Shown: in pieces, positions 17,176-25,705 of the stretch | Layout: every line of letters starts with the position of its first letter | Position numbering within the stretch: position 1 is the stretch's first letter | DNA from: an alpha proteobacterium BAL199 | Lineage (GTDB): Bacteria > Pseudomonadota > Alphaproteobacteria > Thalassobaculales > Thalassobaculaceae | DNA length: 43,426 nt | Assembly (NCBI GenBank): GCA_000171835.1 | Contig: ABHC01000033.1 | Span: 1-43,426, forward strand | Direction of reading: 5' to 3' | Position numbers and translations under genes: made by a program | Notes under the pieces: model-generated | Seen by the model: only the letters and a program-made list of their open reading frames with translations | Told to the model about the DNA's origin: nothing | Databases searched by the model: none

Positions 17176-18732
17176 ATGGGTAAGCACAGTGCTACGCGCC
17201 GGGACGTGATGGCCGGTGTTGCGGCGTCGGCCGCTATGGCAGGGCTGCCGACTGCCGGGCACGCCTTGACACCGCAACTGCTGCTTGAGGCCACGACCCG
17301 CGAGATCGAGGTGAACGGCACACTCGCGAAGCAGCTGGCCGTGGTCGGCCCGGACGGTCCAGAGGGGCTGCGCGTGAAGCGCGGCGACCACTTCAAGTTC
17401 AAGCTGGTCAACAAGCTCGATACCGAAACTTTGATCCACTGGCACGGCTTGATCCTGCCGCCGTCCCAGGACGGCGTGCCGGGCATCTCCGCCCCCACCA
17501 TCCCGCCCGGCGGATCGGCCGACTACGACTTCCCGCTGGTCCAGGCCGGTACCTACTGGATGCACTCCCATGTCGGTTTCCAGGAGCAGCTCGGCTTGGC
17601 GATGCCGCTGATCCTGGAGGACCCGAACGATCCGCTTTCCAACCTTCAGGAAGTCGTGTTGTTCCTGGAGGATTTCACGTTCAAGGACCCCGAAGCGATC
17701 GTCGCGGCGCTGCGCGGCGGCGGGCAGACCGACACTGCGGTCGGCCATGGCGCTGGCGGGATGGCCGGAATGGTGCACTCCCAAGGAGCCGGCGCAGTCG
17801 ACGCCGGCATGCCTGGCATGAAGGGAATGGCTGGAATGTCCGGGATGGCGGGCATGAAGGGTATGGCTCCAGCAACCGGAACGACCGCTGCACCGGCCGT
17901 GGCCGGAATGGAGGGTATGGCCGACCTCAACGATGTCGACTTTGACGCCTATCTGGCCAATTCCCGTACATTGCGCGACCCGCAGGTCGTCCCGGTGGAA
18001 CGCAACGGCAAGGTCCGGCTGCGCATCATCAACGGCTCGGCATCGACCAATTTCTTCATCTCTGCCGGCGGCCAGTCGGCCCGGCTGATCGCGGTCGACG
18101 GTGAAGCGGTCCATCCGATCGACGACGTGATCTTCCCGGTCGGCATCGCCCAGCGGATCGACCTGCTGGTTGACGTGCCCGGCGGCAAGGCCCTGCCGAT
18201 CATCGCCCAACGCGAGGGCGATACGGCGCGCACCGGCCTGATCCTCGCTGGTCCCGGTGCCGCGGTCGAGAAGCTGTCCGATGATGCCGACGCCAAGGCA
18301 GGGGCTATCGGCGTGGAACTGGAATCCCGCCTGCGCGCCGTCGAGCCGTTGCCGGTGAGGCCGATTGCGGCGGAACTCGACTCGCTGTTGTCCGGAGACA
18401 TGGCGAAATACATCTGGATGATGCACGGCGGGGTCTACCCCAACAACAAGCCGCTGGTGGTCCGCACCGGCGACCGCACCGCCGTCCGGATCCGTAACCA
18501 GACCGGCATGTCGCATCCGATGCATCTGCACGGTCACGTGTTCCAGGTGATCGAGATCGGCGGCAAACCGCTGGCCGGCGCGGTTCGCGACACGGTGGTG
18601 GTGCCGCCGCAGTCCGACATGGTCATCGCGTTCGACGCCAACAATCCCGGAAATTGGGCCTATCACTGCCACAACCTCTACCACATGGAGGTCGGCATGT
18701 TCTCCTACCTGACCTACGTGCCGGCGACCTGA
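17176..18732 (+). CDS. Tat-exported multicopper oxidase with a Met-rich loop
   Basis: 518 residues. A twin-arginine signal (TRRDVMAG, Arg 8-9) precedes an Ala-rich segment ending near GHALTP (~31). Copper-ligand motifs are complete: IHWHG (88-91), WMHSH (128-132), HPMHLHGHVFQV near the C-terminus, and the final HCHNLYHMEVGM with the type-1 Cys-His-Met set. Residues ~190-250 are a Met-rich insert with 11 methionines, mostly as GM repeats, like the copper-binding loops of CueO/CopA-type oxidases. It probably oxidises Cu(I), or phenolics, in the periplasm. The start at 17176 is the only one that gives the full Tat signal. No copper regulator is adjacent. Confidence 0.9.
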   Translation: MGKHSATRRDVMAGVAASAAMAGLPTAGHALTPQLLLEATTREIEVNGTLAKQLAVVGPDGPEGLRVKRGDHFKFKLVNKLDTETLIHWHGLILPPSQDGVPGISAPTIPPGGSADYDFPLVQAGTYWMHSHVGFQEQLGLAMPLILEDPNDPLSNLQEVVLFLEDFTFKDPEAIVAALRGGGQTDTAVGHGAGGMAGMVHSQGAGAVDAGMPGMKGMAGMSGMAGMKGMAPATGTTAAPAVAGMEGMADLNDVDFDAYLANSRTLRDPQVVPVERNGKVRLRIINGSASTNFFISAGGQSARLIAVDGEAVHPIDDVIFPVGIAQRIDLLVDVPGGKALPIIAQREGDTARTGLILAGPGAAVEKLSDDADAKAGAIGVELESRLRAVEPLPVRPIAAELDSLLSGDMAKYIWMMHGGVYPNNKPLVVRTGDRTAVRIRNQTGMSHPMHLHGHVFQVIEIGGKPLAGAVRDTVVVPPQSDMVIAFDANNPGNWAYHCHNLYHMEVGMFSYLTYVPAT

Positions 18733-18758
18733 ACCGCTGAGATAACCGAGCGGCCGCA

Positions 18759-21689
18759 TCAGCCGAGACTCCGTGCCAGGACCACGGCAACATGCTCCGC
18801 GGTTCGTCCGGCGCCGTCGTGGATCTGGTGTCGGCAGCTGGTGCCGTCGGCAATCAGCAGGGTGTCCGGCTCGACCGCGCGGACCGCCGGCAGCAGGTTG
18901 AGTTCGGCCATCTTCATCGAAACGTCGTAGTGCTCGGCCTCGTAGCCGAAGGCGCCGGCCATGCCGCAGCAACTCGACTGGATCACCGAGACATCAAGTC
19001 CCGGGATCAGCTTCAGGGCGGCGGTGACGTCGCCCATGGCGTCGAACGCCTTCTGGTGGCAATGGCCGTGCACCGCCGCCTTGGCCGCGATCGGCTTCAG
19101 GGCCAGTCCGTCCAGCCGCCCGGCTTTCGCCTCGCGCGCCAGGAAACTCTCGAACAGCATAGCCTGGCCCGGCACCGCCCCGGCGGCGTCGCGCAGCAGC
19201 GACGGCAACTCGTCATTCAGGGTGAACAGGCAGGACGGCTCCAACCCGACGATCGGCACCCCCCGCTCGGCATAGGGGGCTAACGCCTCGACCAGCCGGC
19301 GCATCTCAGCCTCGGCCTGCTCGATCAACCCGCTCGCCAGGTAGGTGCGGCCACAGCACAACCGCCGACCCTCGCCGGTCTGCGACGGGTCGACCACGTG
19401 CACGGTGTAGCCGGCGGCGTCCAGCACCCGCACCGCGGCGCGCAGGTTCTCCGGCTCGAAGTAGCTGTTGAAGGTGTCGGCGAACAGCACGACCTCGCGA
19501 CCGTCGGCCACCGGGCGCTGCGGCACTTCCGAGGCGCGAAACGGTTCGCCCGAGAACGCCGGCAGGCTGCGCTGGCGGGCGAAGCCCATCAGCTTTTCCG
19601 ACAGCCACGGCAGGCCCGGTATGGTGTCGCGCAGGTTGGCGAGGTAGTGGAACCGCGACGCCGCCTCGGCCCAGCGCGGCAGGGTGGCGATCATCCGGTC
19701 CTTCAGCGACAGGCCGTGGCGCCGGACGTACTGGCCCAGCACCTCGGTCTTCATCTTCGCCATGTCGACGCCGGTCGGGCACTCGCGCCGGCAGCCCTTA
19801 CAGCCGACGCATAGGTCGAGCGCCGACTTCATAGCCGGGTCGGTCAGGCCCTCGGGGCCGAGCTGGCCGCTCAGCGCCAGCCGCAGCGTGTTGGCCCGGC
19901 CACGGGTGACGTGCTCCTCGTCACCGGTCGCGCGGAAGCTCGGGCACATCACGCCGGGGTCGCGCTTGCGGCAGGTACCGTTATTGTTGCACATCTCCAC
20001 GGCACCGGAGAGCCCGCCCCAGGCCGACCAGTCGAACCGGGTCGCCGGATTCACCGGCTTGTAGTCCGGCGGATAGCGAAACAGACTGCGGTCGTCCATC
20101 TTCGGCGGATCGACGATCCGGTCGGGATTCATCAGACCCTGCGGATCGAAGGCGCGCTTGACCTCGCCGAATGCGTCGACCACCCGATCGCCGAACATCT
20201 GGCGGTGAAACTCCGAGCGCACGATGCCGTCGCCGTGCTCGCCGGAATGCGAGCCCTTGTACTCCCGCACCAAGGCGAACGCCTCCTCGGCGATTGCCCG
20301 CATCTTCTTAACGTCGGTACCGTCCTTCATGTTCAGCACCGGGCGGACGTGCAGGGTGCCGACGCTGGCGTGGGCGTACCAGGTGCCGTTGGTGCCGTGC
20401 TTGTGGAACACCTCGGTCAGCCGGTCGGTGTAGTCGGCCAGATCCTCCAGCGGCACCGCGCAGTCCTCGATGAACGACACCGGTTTGCCGTCGCCCTTCA
20501 TCGACATCATGATGTTCAGCCCGGAGCTGCGGACCTCGGTGATCTGCGCCTGGAACGCCGGGTCCTCGGCCCTGACCACCGAATCCGCGAAGCCGAGGTC
20601 GCCCATCATGCCGTCGAGGTCGTCGAGACGGCGCAGCAGCGGGTCGCGCTCCTCGCCGGCGAACTCGACCACCAGCAGGGCCTGCGGCTCGCCCTTCACG
20701 AAGCGGTCGACGATCGGCCGGAACATCGCGATCTCGCGCGCCAGATCCATCATGGTGCGGTCGATCAGCTCGACCGCGTAGGGCTTCAGGGTCACGATAT
20801 GGCGGGTAGAATCCATCGCCTCCCGGAAGGTCGGGAAGTGGCACACCCCCATGACCCGGTGCTTCGGGATGGCGTGGGTCTTCAGCCGGATGCGCCGCGA
20901 CAGCGCCAGGGTGCCTTCCGAGCCGACCAGCAGCGACGCCATGTTGTGGCCGCCGCCGCCGTCGCGCTGCACCACTCGTTCCAGGTTGTAGCCGCCGACC
21001 TTCCGCATCAGCTTGGGGATCCGACCGTCGATCTCGGCCGACTCGCGCTCGGCGATGGCGCGCACGGTCTGCACCAGATCGCGATACCGCTCCGGCCCGA
21101 CCAACTCGCCGAGGTTGCCCGGCACATGGCCGAACTGCGCTTCGGTGCCGTCCATCAGGATGGCGTCGATCGCCTCGACGTTGTCGACCATGATGCCGTA
21201 GTGGATCGATCGACCGCCGCAGGAATTGTTGGCGGTCATGCCGCCGATGGTGGCCCGCGACGCGGTCGACACGTCGACCGGGAACAGCCGTCCCTTCGGC
21301 TTCAGCCAGGCGTTCAGGTGATCGAGCACGATGCCCGGCTGGACCGTGACTTCGTCGCTGGCGTCGTCGTGGTCGATGACCTCGCGCAGATGCTTGGTGC
21401 AGTCCAGCACCAGGGCGTGGTTGACGGTCTGGCCGCACTGCGAGGTGCCGCCGCCGCGCGGCAGCAAGGGCACCCCCTCCTCGGCGGCGATCTGAACGGC
21501 GATGCGCAAATCCTGTTCGGTGCGCGGAATCACCACGCCGATCGGCTCGACTTGGTAGATCGAGGCATCGGTGGCGTAGCGCCCTCGATTGAAGGCGTCG
21601 AACAGCACGTCGCCCTCGAGCTCGCGACGCAGCCGTGCGGCCAGCGCGGAGTCGCCGATACGGGTGTTGGCGGCGCGGCTTGCGCTCAT
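18759..21689 (-). CDS. FAD-linked oxidase fused to a 4Fe-4S / CCG-domain reductase (D-2-hydroxyacid dehydrogenase type)
   Basis: 976 residues. The N-terminal FAD_binding_4 domain (~45-180) carries PLLPRGGGTSQCGQ and is followed by an FAD-oxidase C domain. A Fe-S module follows with CVGCKGCRRECPTG near 625-640, then two CCG motifs, RRLCCGRTY (~778) and SSCCGMAGAFGYE (~909), as in GlpC/heterodisulfide reductase subunits. Proteins of this layout (YdiJ-like) oxidise D-2-hydroxy acids such as D-lactate or D-2-hydroxyglutarate and pass electrons to the quinone pool. The start at 21689 has GGGAGG 9 nt upstream. It diverges from an AraC-type regulator across 73 bp, which may control it. The exact substrate is not readable. 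Confidence 0.87.
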   Translation of the reverse strand: MSASRAANTRIGDSALAARLRRELEGDVLFDAFNRGRYATDASIYQVEPIGVVIPRTEQDLRIAVQIAAEEGVPLLPRGGGTSQCGQTVNHALVLDCTKHLREVIDHDDASDEVTVQPGIVLDHLNAWLKPKGRLFPVDVSTASRATIGGMTANNSCGGRSIHYGIMVDNVEAIDAILMDGTEAQFGHVPGNLGELVGPERYRDLVQTVRAIAERESAEIDGRIPKLMRKVGGYNLERVVQRDGGGGHNMASLLVGSEGTLALSRRIRLKTHAIPKHRVMGVCHFPTFREAMDSTRHIVTLKPYAVELIDRTMMDLAREIAMFRPIVDRFVKGEPQALLVVEFAGEERDPLLRRLDDLDGMMGDLGFADSVVRAEDPAFQAQITEVRSSGLNIMMSMKGDGKPVSFIEDCAVPLEDLADYTDRLTEVFHKHGTNGTWYAHASVGTLHVRPVLNMKDGTDVKKMRAIAEEAFALVREYKGSHSGEHGDGIVRSEFHRQMFGDRVVDAFGEVKRAFDPQGLMNPDRIVDPPKMDDRSLFRYPPDYKPVNPATRFDWSAWGGLSGAVEMCNNNGTCRKRDPGVMCPSFRATGDEEHVTRGRANTLRLALSGQLGPEGLTDPAMKSALDLCVGCKGCRRECPTGVDMAKMKTEVLGQYVRRHGLSLKDRMIATLPRWAEAASRFHYLANLRDTIPGLPWLSEKLMGFARQRSLPAFSGEPFRASEVPQRPVADGREVVLFADTFNSYFEPENLRAAVRVLDAAGYTVHVVDPSQTGEGRRLCCGRTYLASGLIEQAEAEMRRLVEALAPYAERGVPIVGLEPSCLFTLNDELPSLLRDAAGAVPGQAMLFESFLAREAKAGRLDGLALKPIAAKAAVHGHCHQKAFDAMGDVTAALKLIPGLDVSVIQSSCCGMAGAFGYEAEHYDVSMKMAELNLLPAVRAVEPDTLLIADGTSCRHQIHDGAGRTAEHVAVVLARSLG

Positions 21690-21762
21690 GGTCTCAATCC
21701 TCCCATCGCCTGCTAAACTACCCCGAGTGAGAAGCAACCGATACCGGACCAGCGGACAGCGG

Positions 21763-22611
21763 ATGTCGCCGAGCGGACAGGACAACGAGAAGCAGGCCGC
21801 CGAGGGGCGCGACCCGGTCAGCGGCCATGTGGAGGCCGACGTGGCGATCATCGGCCACGCCGCCAGCTTCGCGCCGGGCGCCAGCGTGCCGTGGCACCGC
21901 CACAGCCGCGGGCAGTTGGCGCTGACCCTGGCGCGGGTGATGCGGGTCGAGACCCCCGACAAGGTCTGGCTGGTGCCGCGCGGCAGCGTGCTGTGGCTGC
22001 CGGCCGAAACCCCGCACCGCAGTCTCGCACCCGAGCAGCGGCTGATGCGCAGCCTGTACGTCCGCCCCGACAGTGCCGAATCCTTGCCGACCGCGCCGAC
22101 CGCGGTAGAGCAGGGCACGCCGCTGGCCGACATGGTGACCTGGCTGGCCGAGACCTACGACAGCGACCGCCTGGACAAGGCCTGGTCGACGGTCGCCGGC
22201 GCGGCACTCGCCCTGGTCCGGCCGGGACCGGGGGTCAGCATCCGCTTGCCGCAACCAGCCGACCCGGCCCTGGCGGTGATCGCCGATGCCGTGCTGGCCG
22301 ACCCGGCGGTCGAGATCAGCCTGGAGGACTGGGCCGAGCGGTTCGGCATGGCGGGGCGCACCCTGCGCCGCCGGGTCCAGGCCGAGACCGGCATGTCCTA
22401 CCGCGACTGGCGCCGCATCCTCGGCCTGACCGTCGCCGCCGAACGCCTGCTGGCCGGCAGCCGGGTCACCGACGTGGCGTTCGAGACCGGCTATGCCGGG
22501 ACCAGCGCCTTCGTCGCAGCGTTCCGCGCGGCGTTCCAGGTGACCCCGGGGGAATTCCAGCGGCGGGCGGCCCTTCGTGGCCGGCCTGCGGCCGGCGCCT
22601 CAGGGCGATAG
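21763..22611 (+). CDS. AraC-family transcriptional regulator with N-terminal cupin
   Basis: 282 residues. Residues ~30-90 form a cupin sensor (VPWHRHSRGQLALTLARV, LWLPAETPHRS). The last ~100 residues hold the two-helix-turn-helix AraC DNA-binding domain (EDWAERFGMAGRTLRRRVQ and VTDVAFETGYAGTSAFVAAF). It diverges from the FAD/Fe-S oxidoreductase gene, so that gene is the first candidate target. The ATG at 21763 is chosen; a GTG at 21727 in frame would add 12 residues. The C-terminal tail after FQRRAAL is encoded by a palindromic repeat (22571-22596), so the native end may have been replaced or extended. Confidence 0.85.
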   Translation: MSPSGQDNEKQAAEGRDPVSGHVEADVAIIGHAASFAPGASVPWHRHSRGQLALTLARVMRVETPDKVWLVPRGSVLWLPAETPHRSLAPEQRLMRSLYVRPDSAESLPTAPTAVEQGTPLADMVTWLAETYDSDRLDKAWSTVAGAALALVRPGPGVSIRLPQPADPALAVIADAVLADPAVEISLEDWAERFGMAGRTLRRRVQAETGMSYRDWRRILGLTVAAERLLAGSRVTDVAFETGYAGTSAFVAAFRAAFQVTPGEFQRRAALRGRPAAGASGR

Positions 22612-22693
22612 GGAAACAGGGTACAGAGCGCGCCGGATCGCCCTTGCCTTCTCTGTCACCCTTCGTTGCCGCGCAACGCGCGGCCACGAAGGG
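22571..22693. repeat. Pair of REP-like palindromes between convergent genes
   Basis: Two hairpins begin with the same CCCTTCGT. The first (22571-22596) contains the 7-bp stem GCCGGCC/GGCCGGC around TGC and encodes the AraC C-terminus. The second (22659-22693) is a 16-bp stem with one mismatch: CCCTTCGT T GCCGCGC, loop AAC, GCGCGGC C ACGAAGGG. CCCTTCGTGGCCG at 22571-22583 is also the exact inverse of CGGCCACGAAGGG at 22681-22693. No T-run follows on either strand, so this resembles a REP/BIME-type genomic repeat more than an intrinsic terminator. Confidence 0.6.
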
Positions 22694-22696
22694 GCC

Positions 22697-23734
22697 TCAG
22701 AACCTCAAATGTACCTTCATCGACTTGCGCCGGTCGGCGGCAGTCCGGAACGCCTCCATGGCGTCGGCGATTTCGAACTCGTGAGACAACACCGGCTCGA
22801 CGTTCAACCTCCCGCTGCCCAGCATCGCCACCGCCACCGGGAACTCCCGGGCGAAGCGGAATGAGCTTTTCAGGGTCAGTTCCTTGGTCATCACCACGTC
22901 CATCGGGAACGTCGCCCTGGCGTCGGCGTAGACCCCGATCTGCACCAGGGTGCCGCCCGGTGCCAGTTGCTGCAGGCAGGTGGTGAGTGCCGCCGGATGG
23001 CCGGAGCATTCGACCGCCACGTCGAACCGGCCGCGCGGCCGGGCCGGGTCGGCGACGCTGCCGGGGCTGGCCGCCACGTTGTGGGTGCGGTCGGCGCCCA
23101 GCGCCTCGGCGGCCTTCAGCGGTTCCGGGGTGACGTCGGTGATCTCGACGGCCGCCGCCCCGGCATGGCGGGCAGCGACCAGGGACAGCGCGCCGATCGG
23201 ACCGGCGCCGGTCACCAGCACCCTACGGCCGAGCAGCGGACACGCGTGGGACAGGGCGTGCAGCACTACCGACAGCGGCTCGGCCAGCGCCGCCACCCGC
23301 GACGGGGTGCCGGGGACAACCTTCACGCATTGCCGCTCGTGGGTGGCGAACGTCTCCGCGAAGATCCCCTGGGCGTGCGGGAAGCGCCGCGACGAGCCAA
23401 GGAACACCATGTCGGCGCACAGGTTCTCGCGGTCGGAACGGCAGTAATCGCAGGCGCCGCAGGGATGGCTCGGGTTGATCGCCACCCGGTCGCCGACCAC
23501 CACCGTAGTCACGCCACTGCCGACCTCCGCCACCATGCCCGCCGCCTCGTGGCCGAGCACGAACGGCTCGCGCACCGGGAAGTCGCCCATGCGGGCATGG
23601 TGGAAGTAGTGCAGGTCCGAACCGCAGATCCCGCCGGACTCGACCCGCACCCGCACCTCGCCGGGACCGAGCGGCCGCTCGTCGCGCAGCTCGACCCGCA
23701 GGTCCTCGATCGCGTGCAGCACCACCGCCTTCAT
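22697..23734 (-). CDS. idnD: Zinc alcohol dehydrogenase, L-idonate 5-dehydrogenase type
   Basis: 345 residues, the normal length. The catalytic zinc site is in SGGICGSDLHYFHH and GHEAAGMVAEVG. The structural zinc cysteines are in the HPCGACDYCRSDRENLC loop, and the Rossmann GAGPIG follows at ~175. The N-terminus MKAVVLHAIEDLRVE and overall pattern resemble IdnD, which oxidises L-idonate to 5-keto-D-gluconate with NAD(P). L-sorbitol/xylitol-type dehydrogenases are close relatives, so the substrate is tentative. It begins 5 nt after the WbpM-like gene on the same strand and is probably co-transcribed with it; no other idonate genes are present. Confidence 0.72.
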   Translation of the reverse strand: MKAVVLHAIEDLRVELRDERPLGPGEVRVRVESGGICGSDLHYFHHARMGDFPVREPFVLGHEAAGMVAEVGSGVTTVVVGDRVAINPSHPCGACDYCRSDRENLCADMVFLGSSRRFPHAQGIFAETFATHERQCVKVVPGTPSRVAALAEPLSVVLHALSHACPLLGRRVLVTGAGPIGALSLVAARHAGAAAVEITDVTPEPLKAAEALGADRTHNVAASPGSVADPARPRGRFDVAVECSGHPAALTTCLQQLAPGGTLVQIGVYADARATFPMDVVMTKELTLKSSFRFAREFPVAVAMLGSGRLNVEPVLSHEFEIADAMEAFRTAADRRKSMKVHLRF

Positions 23735-23739
23735 GGCCG

Positions 23740-25653
23740 TCAGTCTCCCGTTGCCAGCACAGCCGCCGGCGGAGTCGCCGGGGCGTATTCCGGAACCAGG
23801 CGGGCCAGGGTGCGCTGGGTCGCCGCAGTGTCGCGGGATCGCGCCGCTGCTTCCAGCTCGTCCAGGCCGCGGGCCAGCAGCGCCAGATCGGTGGTGCGCG
23901 GCCGGGCCCGGCGCAGCGCCGGGATCGCGGTCGGCTCCAGGGCCTCGGCGTCGTGGAACAGTTCCTCGTACAGCTTCTCGCCGGGGCGCAGGCCGGTGAA
24001 GGTGATCCGCACGTCCTCGTCGGGCACCAATCCGGCCAGCCGGATCATCTGGCGGGCGAGGTCGACAATCCTCACCGGCTCGCCCATGTCGAGCACGGTG
24101 ATGCCGCCGCGTCCGCGCTCGCTGGCGACCTCCAGTGCCGCCGCCTGCAGCACCAGTTCGACCGCCTCGCGCACCGTCATGAAGTAGCGGGTCATCTCCG
24201 GATGGGTCACGGTCAGCGGCCCGCCGCGCTCCAGCTGGCGCTGGAACAGCGGCACCACCGAACCGGTCGAACCCAGGACGTTGCCGAACCTTGTGGTGAC
24301 GAACCGGGTGGCCGAACCTTCCGCCAGGTCCAGGGCCTGCGCGTAGGCCTCGGCCAGCCGCTTGGTGGCGCCCATCACGTTGGTCGGGTTGACCGCCTTG
24401 TCGGTGGAGATCAGCACCACCGCCCGCACCCCGGCGGCGCGCGCCGCGTCGGCGACGATCCGGCTGCCGATGGCGTTGGTCAACACCGCGTCGTCGATGT
24501 TGGCCTCCATCAGCGGCACATGCTTCAGGGCGGCGGCGTGGAACACGATCTCCGGTGCCGCGGTGCGCATCACCTCGGCAACCCGTGCGCGGTCGCGCAC
24601 GTCGCCGATCAAGGCGCGTCGGGCGAGTTCCGGCACCGTCTCCTCAAGCTCCCGGTCGATGCTGTAGAGCGCGTATTCCGAGCTGTCCACCAGAGTCAGT
24701 GACGCCGGGCCGAAGCCGGCGATCTGGCGGACCAGTTCGGAGCCGATGGTGCCGCCGGCGCCGGTCACCAGCACCCGGCGGTCGGCGACCAGCGCGCGCA
24801 TCGAGCCGCGATCCAGGGTCGCCTGCGGCCGGCCCAGCACGTCCTCGACGTTGATCGCCCGCAAGGTGACGGCCTCGCCGTCGGCCGCCTCCAGCACGCC
24901 GACACGCGGCAGCCGGCTGACCGGAATCCCGAGCGTGTCGCCCTGCTCGAACACCCGGCGCACGGTTGCGCCGTCCATGCGGGCGCGGGTCAGCACCAGC
25001 CGCTGCGGACGCAAACCCTGGCCGGTCAAACGGTCGACGACCGCCGTGAGGTCGCCCAGCCCGCCGAGCACCCGCACGCCGCGGATCTCCCGACCGGTGC
25101 GGGCGTCGCGGTCGTCGACGATGCCGACTACCCGGTAGGGCGCTTCCTGGCCGCGCGCCATCTCGCGAATGAACAACTCCGAGCCGTCGCCGGCCCCGAC
25201 CAGCAGCACCGGGATGCGGTCCTGAGCGTTGCGCTCGAACAGCGCCGACAACGTACCGTCCTTCAGCAGCCGGTAGGCGAAGCGCGGCGTCGCCAGCATC
25301 GCCGTCAGCACGAACGCCTCGATCACCAGGAACGAGCGCGGGAAATCGTCCAGCCGGGTCAGGGCGAACTGCACCACCAGGAAGCCGGCCAGCATCAACA
25401 GCACGGCCCGGACGATGCGGGCGAGATCACCAATGGAGGTGTAGCGCCACACCGCCGTGTCGAGCCGGATCACCAGCAGCACGGCAACGGCGGTCAGGGT
25501 GAAGGCGACCAGCCCGGTCTCGACCACCTGGCGCGGCCAAGACACGATGCCGTTGCCGAGCCGCAGATACAGCGACAGCAGGAACGAGACCGACGCCATC
25601 GCGACGTCGTGGCCGAAGATCGCGGCCGATCGGCGAAATGCCCGTCCGGTCAA
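23740..25653 (-). CDS. Membrane-anchored nucleotide-sugar 4,6-dehydratase (WbpM/CapD/WreV-like)
   Basis: 637 residues. Four N-terminal membrane helices (~15-135) are followed by a CoA-binding-like Rossmann domain (~150-290, starting VLLVGAGDGSE) and the SDR-type catalytic domain (~300-600, starting VLVTGAGGTIGSELVRQ). The catalytic block is STDKAVNPTNVMGATKRLAE, with Met where short-chain dehydrogenases have Tyr, as in WbpM/FlaA1 dehydratases. The expected reaction is UDP-GlcNAc to UDP-4-keto-6-deoxy-GlcNAc at the inner membrane. A TTG start at 25653 is chosen because GGAGG lies 7 nt upstream and no ATG/GTG precedes the first helix. The gene is preceded by the reductase and phosphosugar transferase genes with which it forms a glycan-priming trio. 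Confidence 0.85.
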   Translation of the reverse strand: MTGRAFRRSAAIFGHDVAMASVSFLLSLYLRLGNGIVSWPRQVVETGLVAFTLTAVAVLLVIRLDTAVWRYTSIGDLARIVRAVLLMLAGFLVVQFALTRLDDFPRSFLVIEAFVLTAMLATPRFAYRLLKDGTLSALFERNAQDRIPVLLVGAGDGSELFIREMARGQEAPYRVVGIVDDRDARTGREIRGVRVLGGLGDLTAVVDRLTGQGLRPQRLVLTRARMDGATVRRVFEQGDTLGIPVSRLPRVGVLEAADGEAVTLRAINVEDVLGRPQATLDRGSMRALVADRRVLVTGAGGTIGSELVRQIAGFGPASLTLVDSSEYALYSIDRELEETVPELARRALIGDVRDRARVAEVMRTAAPEIVFHAAALKHVPLMEANIDDAVLTNAIGSRIVADAARAAGVRAVVLISTDKAVNPTNVMGATKRLAEAYAQALDLAEGSATRFVTTRFGNVLGSTGSVVPLFQRQLERGGPLTVTHPEMTRYFMTVREAVELVLQAAALEVASERGRGGITVLDMGEPVRIVDLARQMIRLAGLVPDEDVRITFTGLRPGEKLYEELFHDAEALEPTAIPALRRARPRTTDLALLARGLDELEAAARSRDTAATQRTLARLVPEYAPATPPAAVLATGD

Positions 25654-25705
25654 GGCCGGGTCCTCCGGTTGCTGCGGTGGCAGGATAACATGGCCAAGGT
25701 CTGAC

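Noticed and set aside
17750-17925. Repeated GGCATG/GGAATG units resembling a short tandem repeat or CRISPR-like array
   Set aside because: The units are in frame and encode Gly-Met repeats in the oxidase; there are no unique spacers of constant length. No CRISPR array is seen anywhere in the window.
19911-21716. 601-residue plus-strand open frame inside the FAD/Fe-S gene
   Set aside because: It runs antisense to a conserved enzyme with FAD, 4Fe-4S and CCG motifs; the translation is low-complexity His/Arg/Val with no domain.
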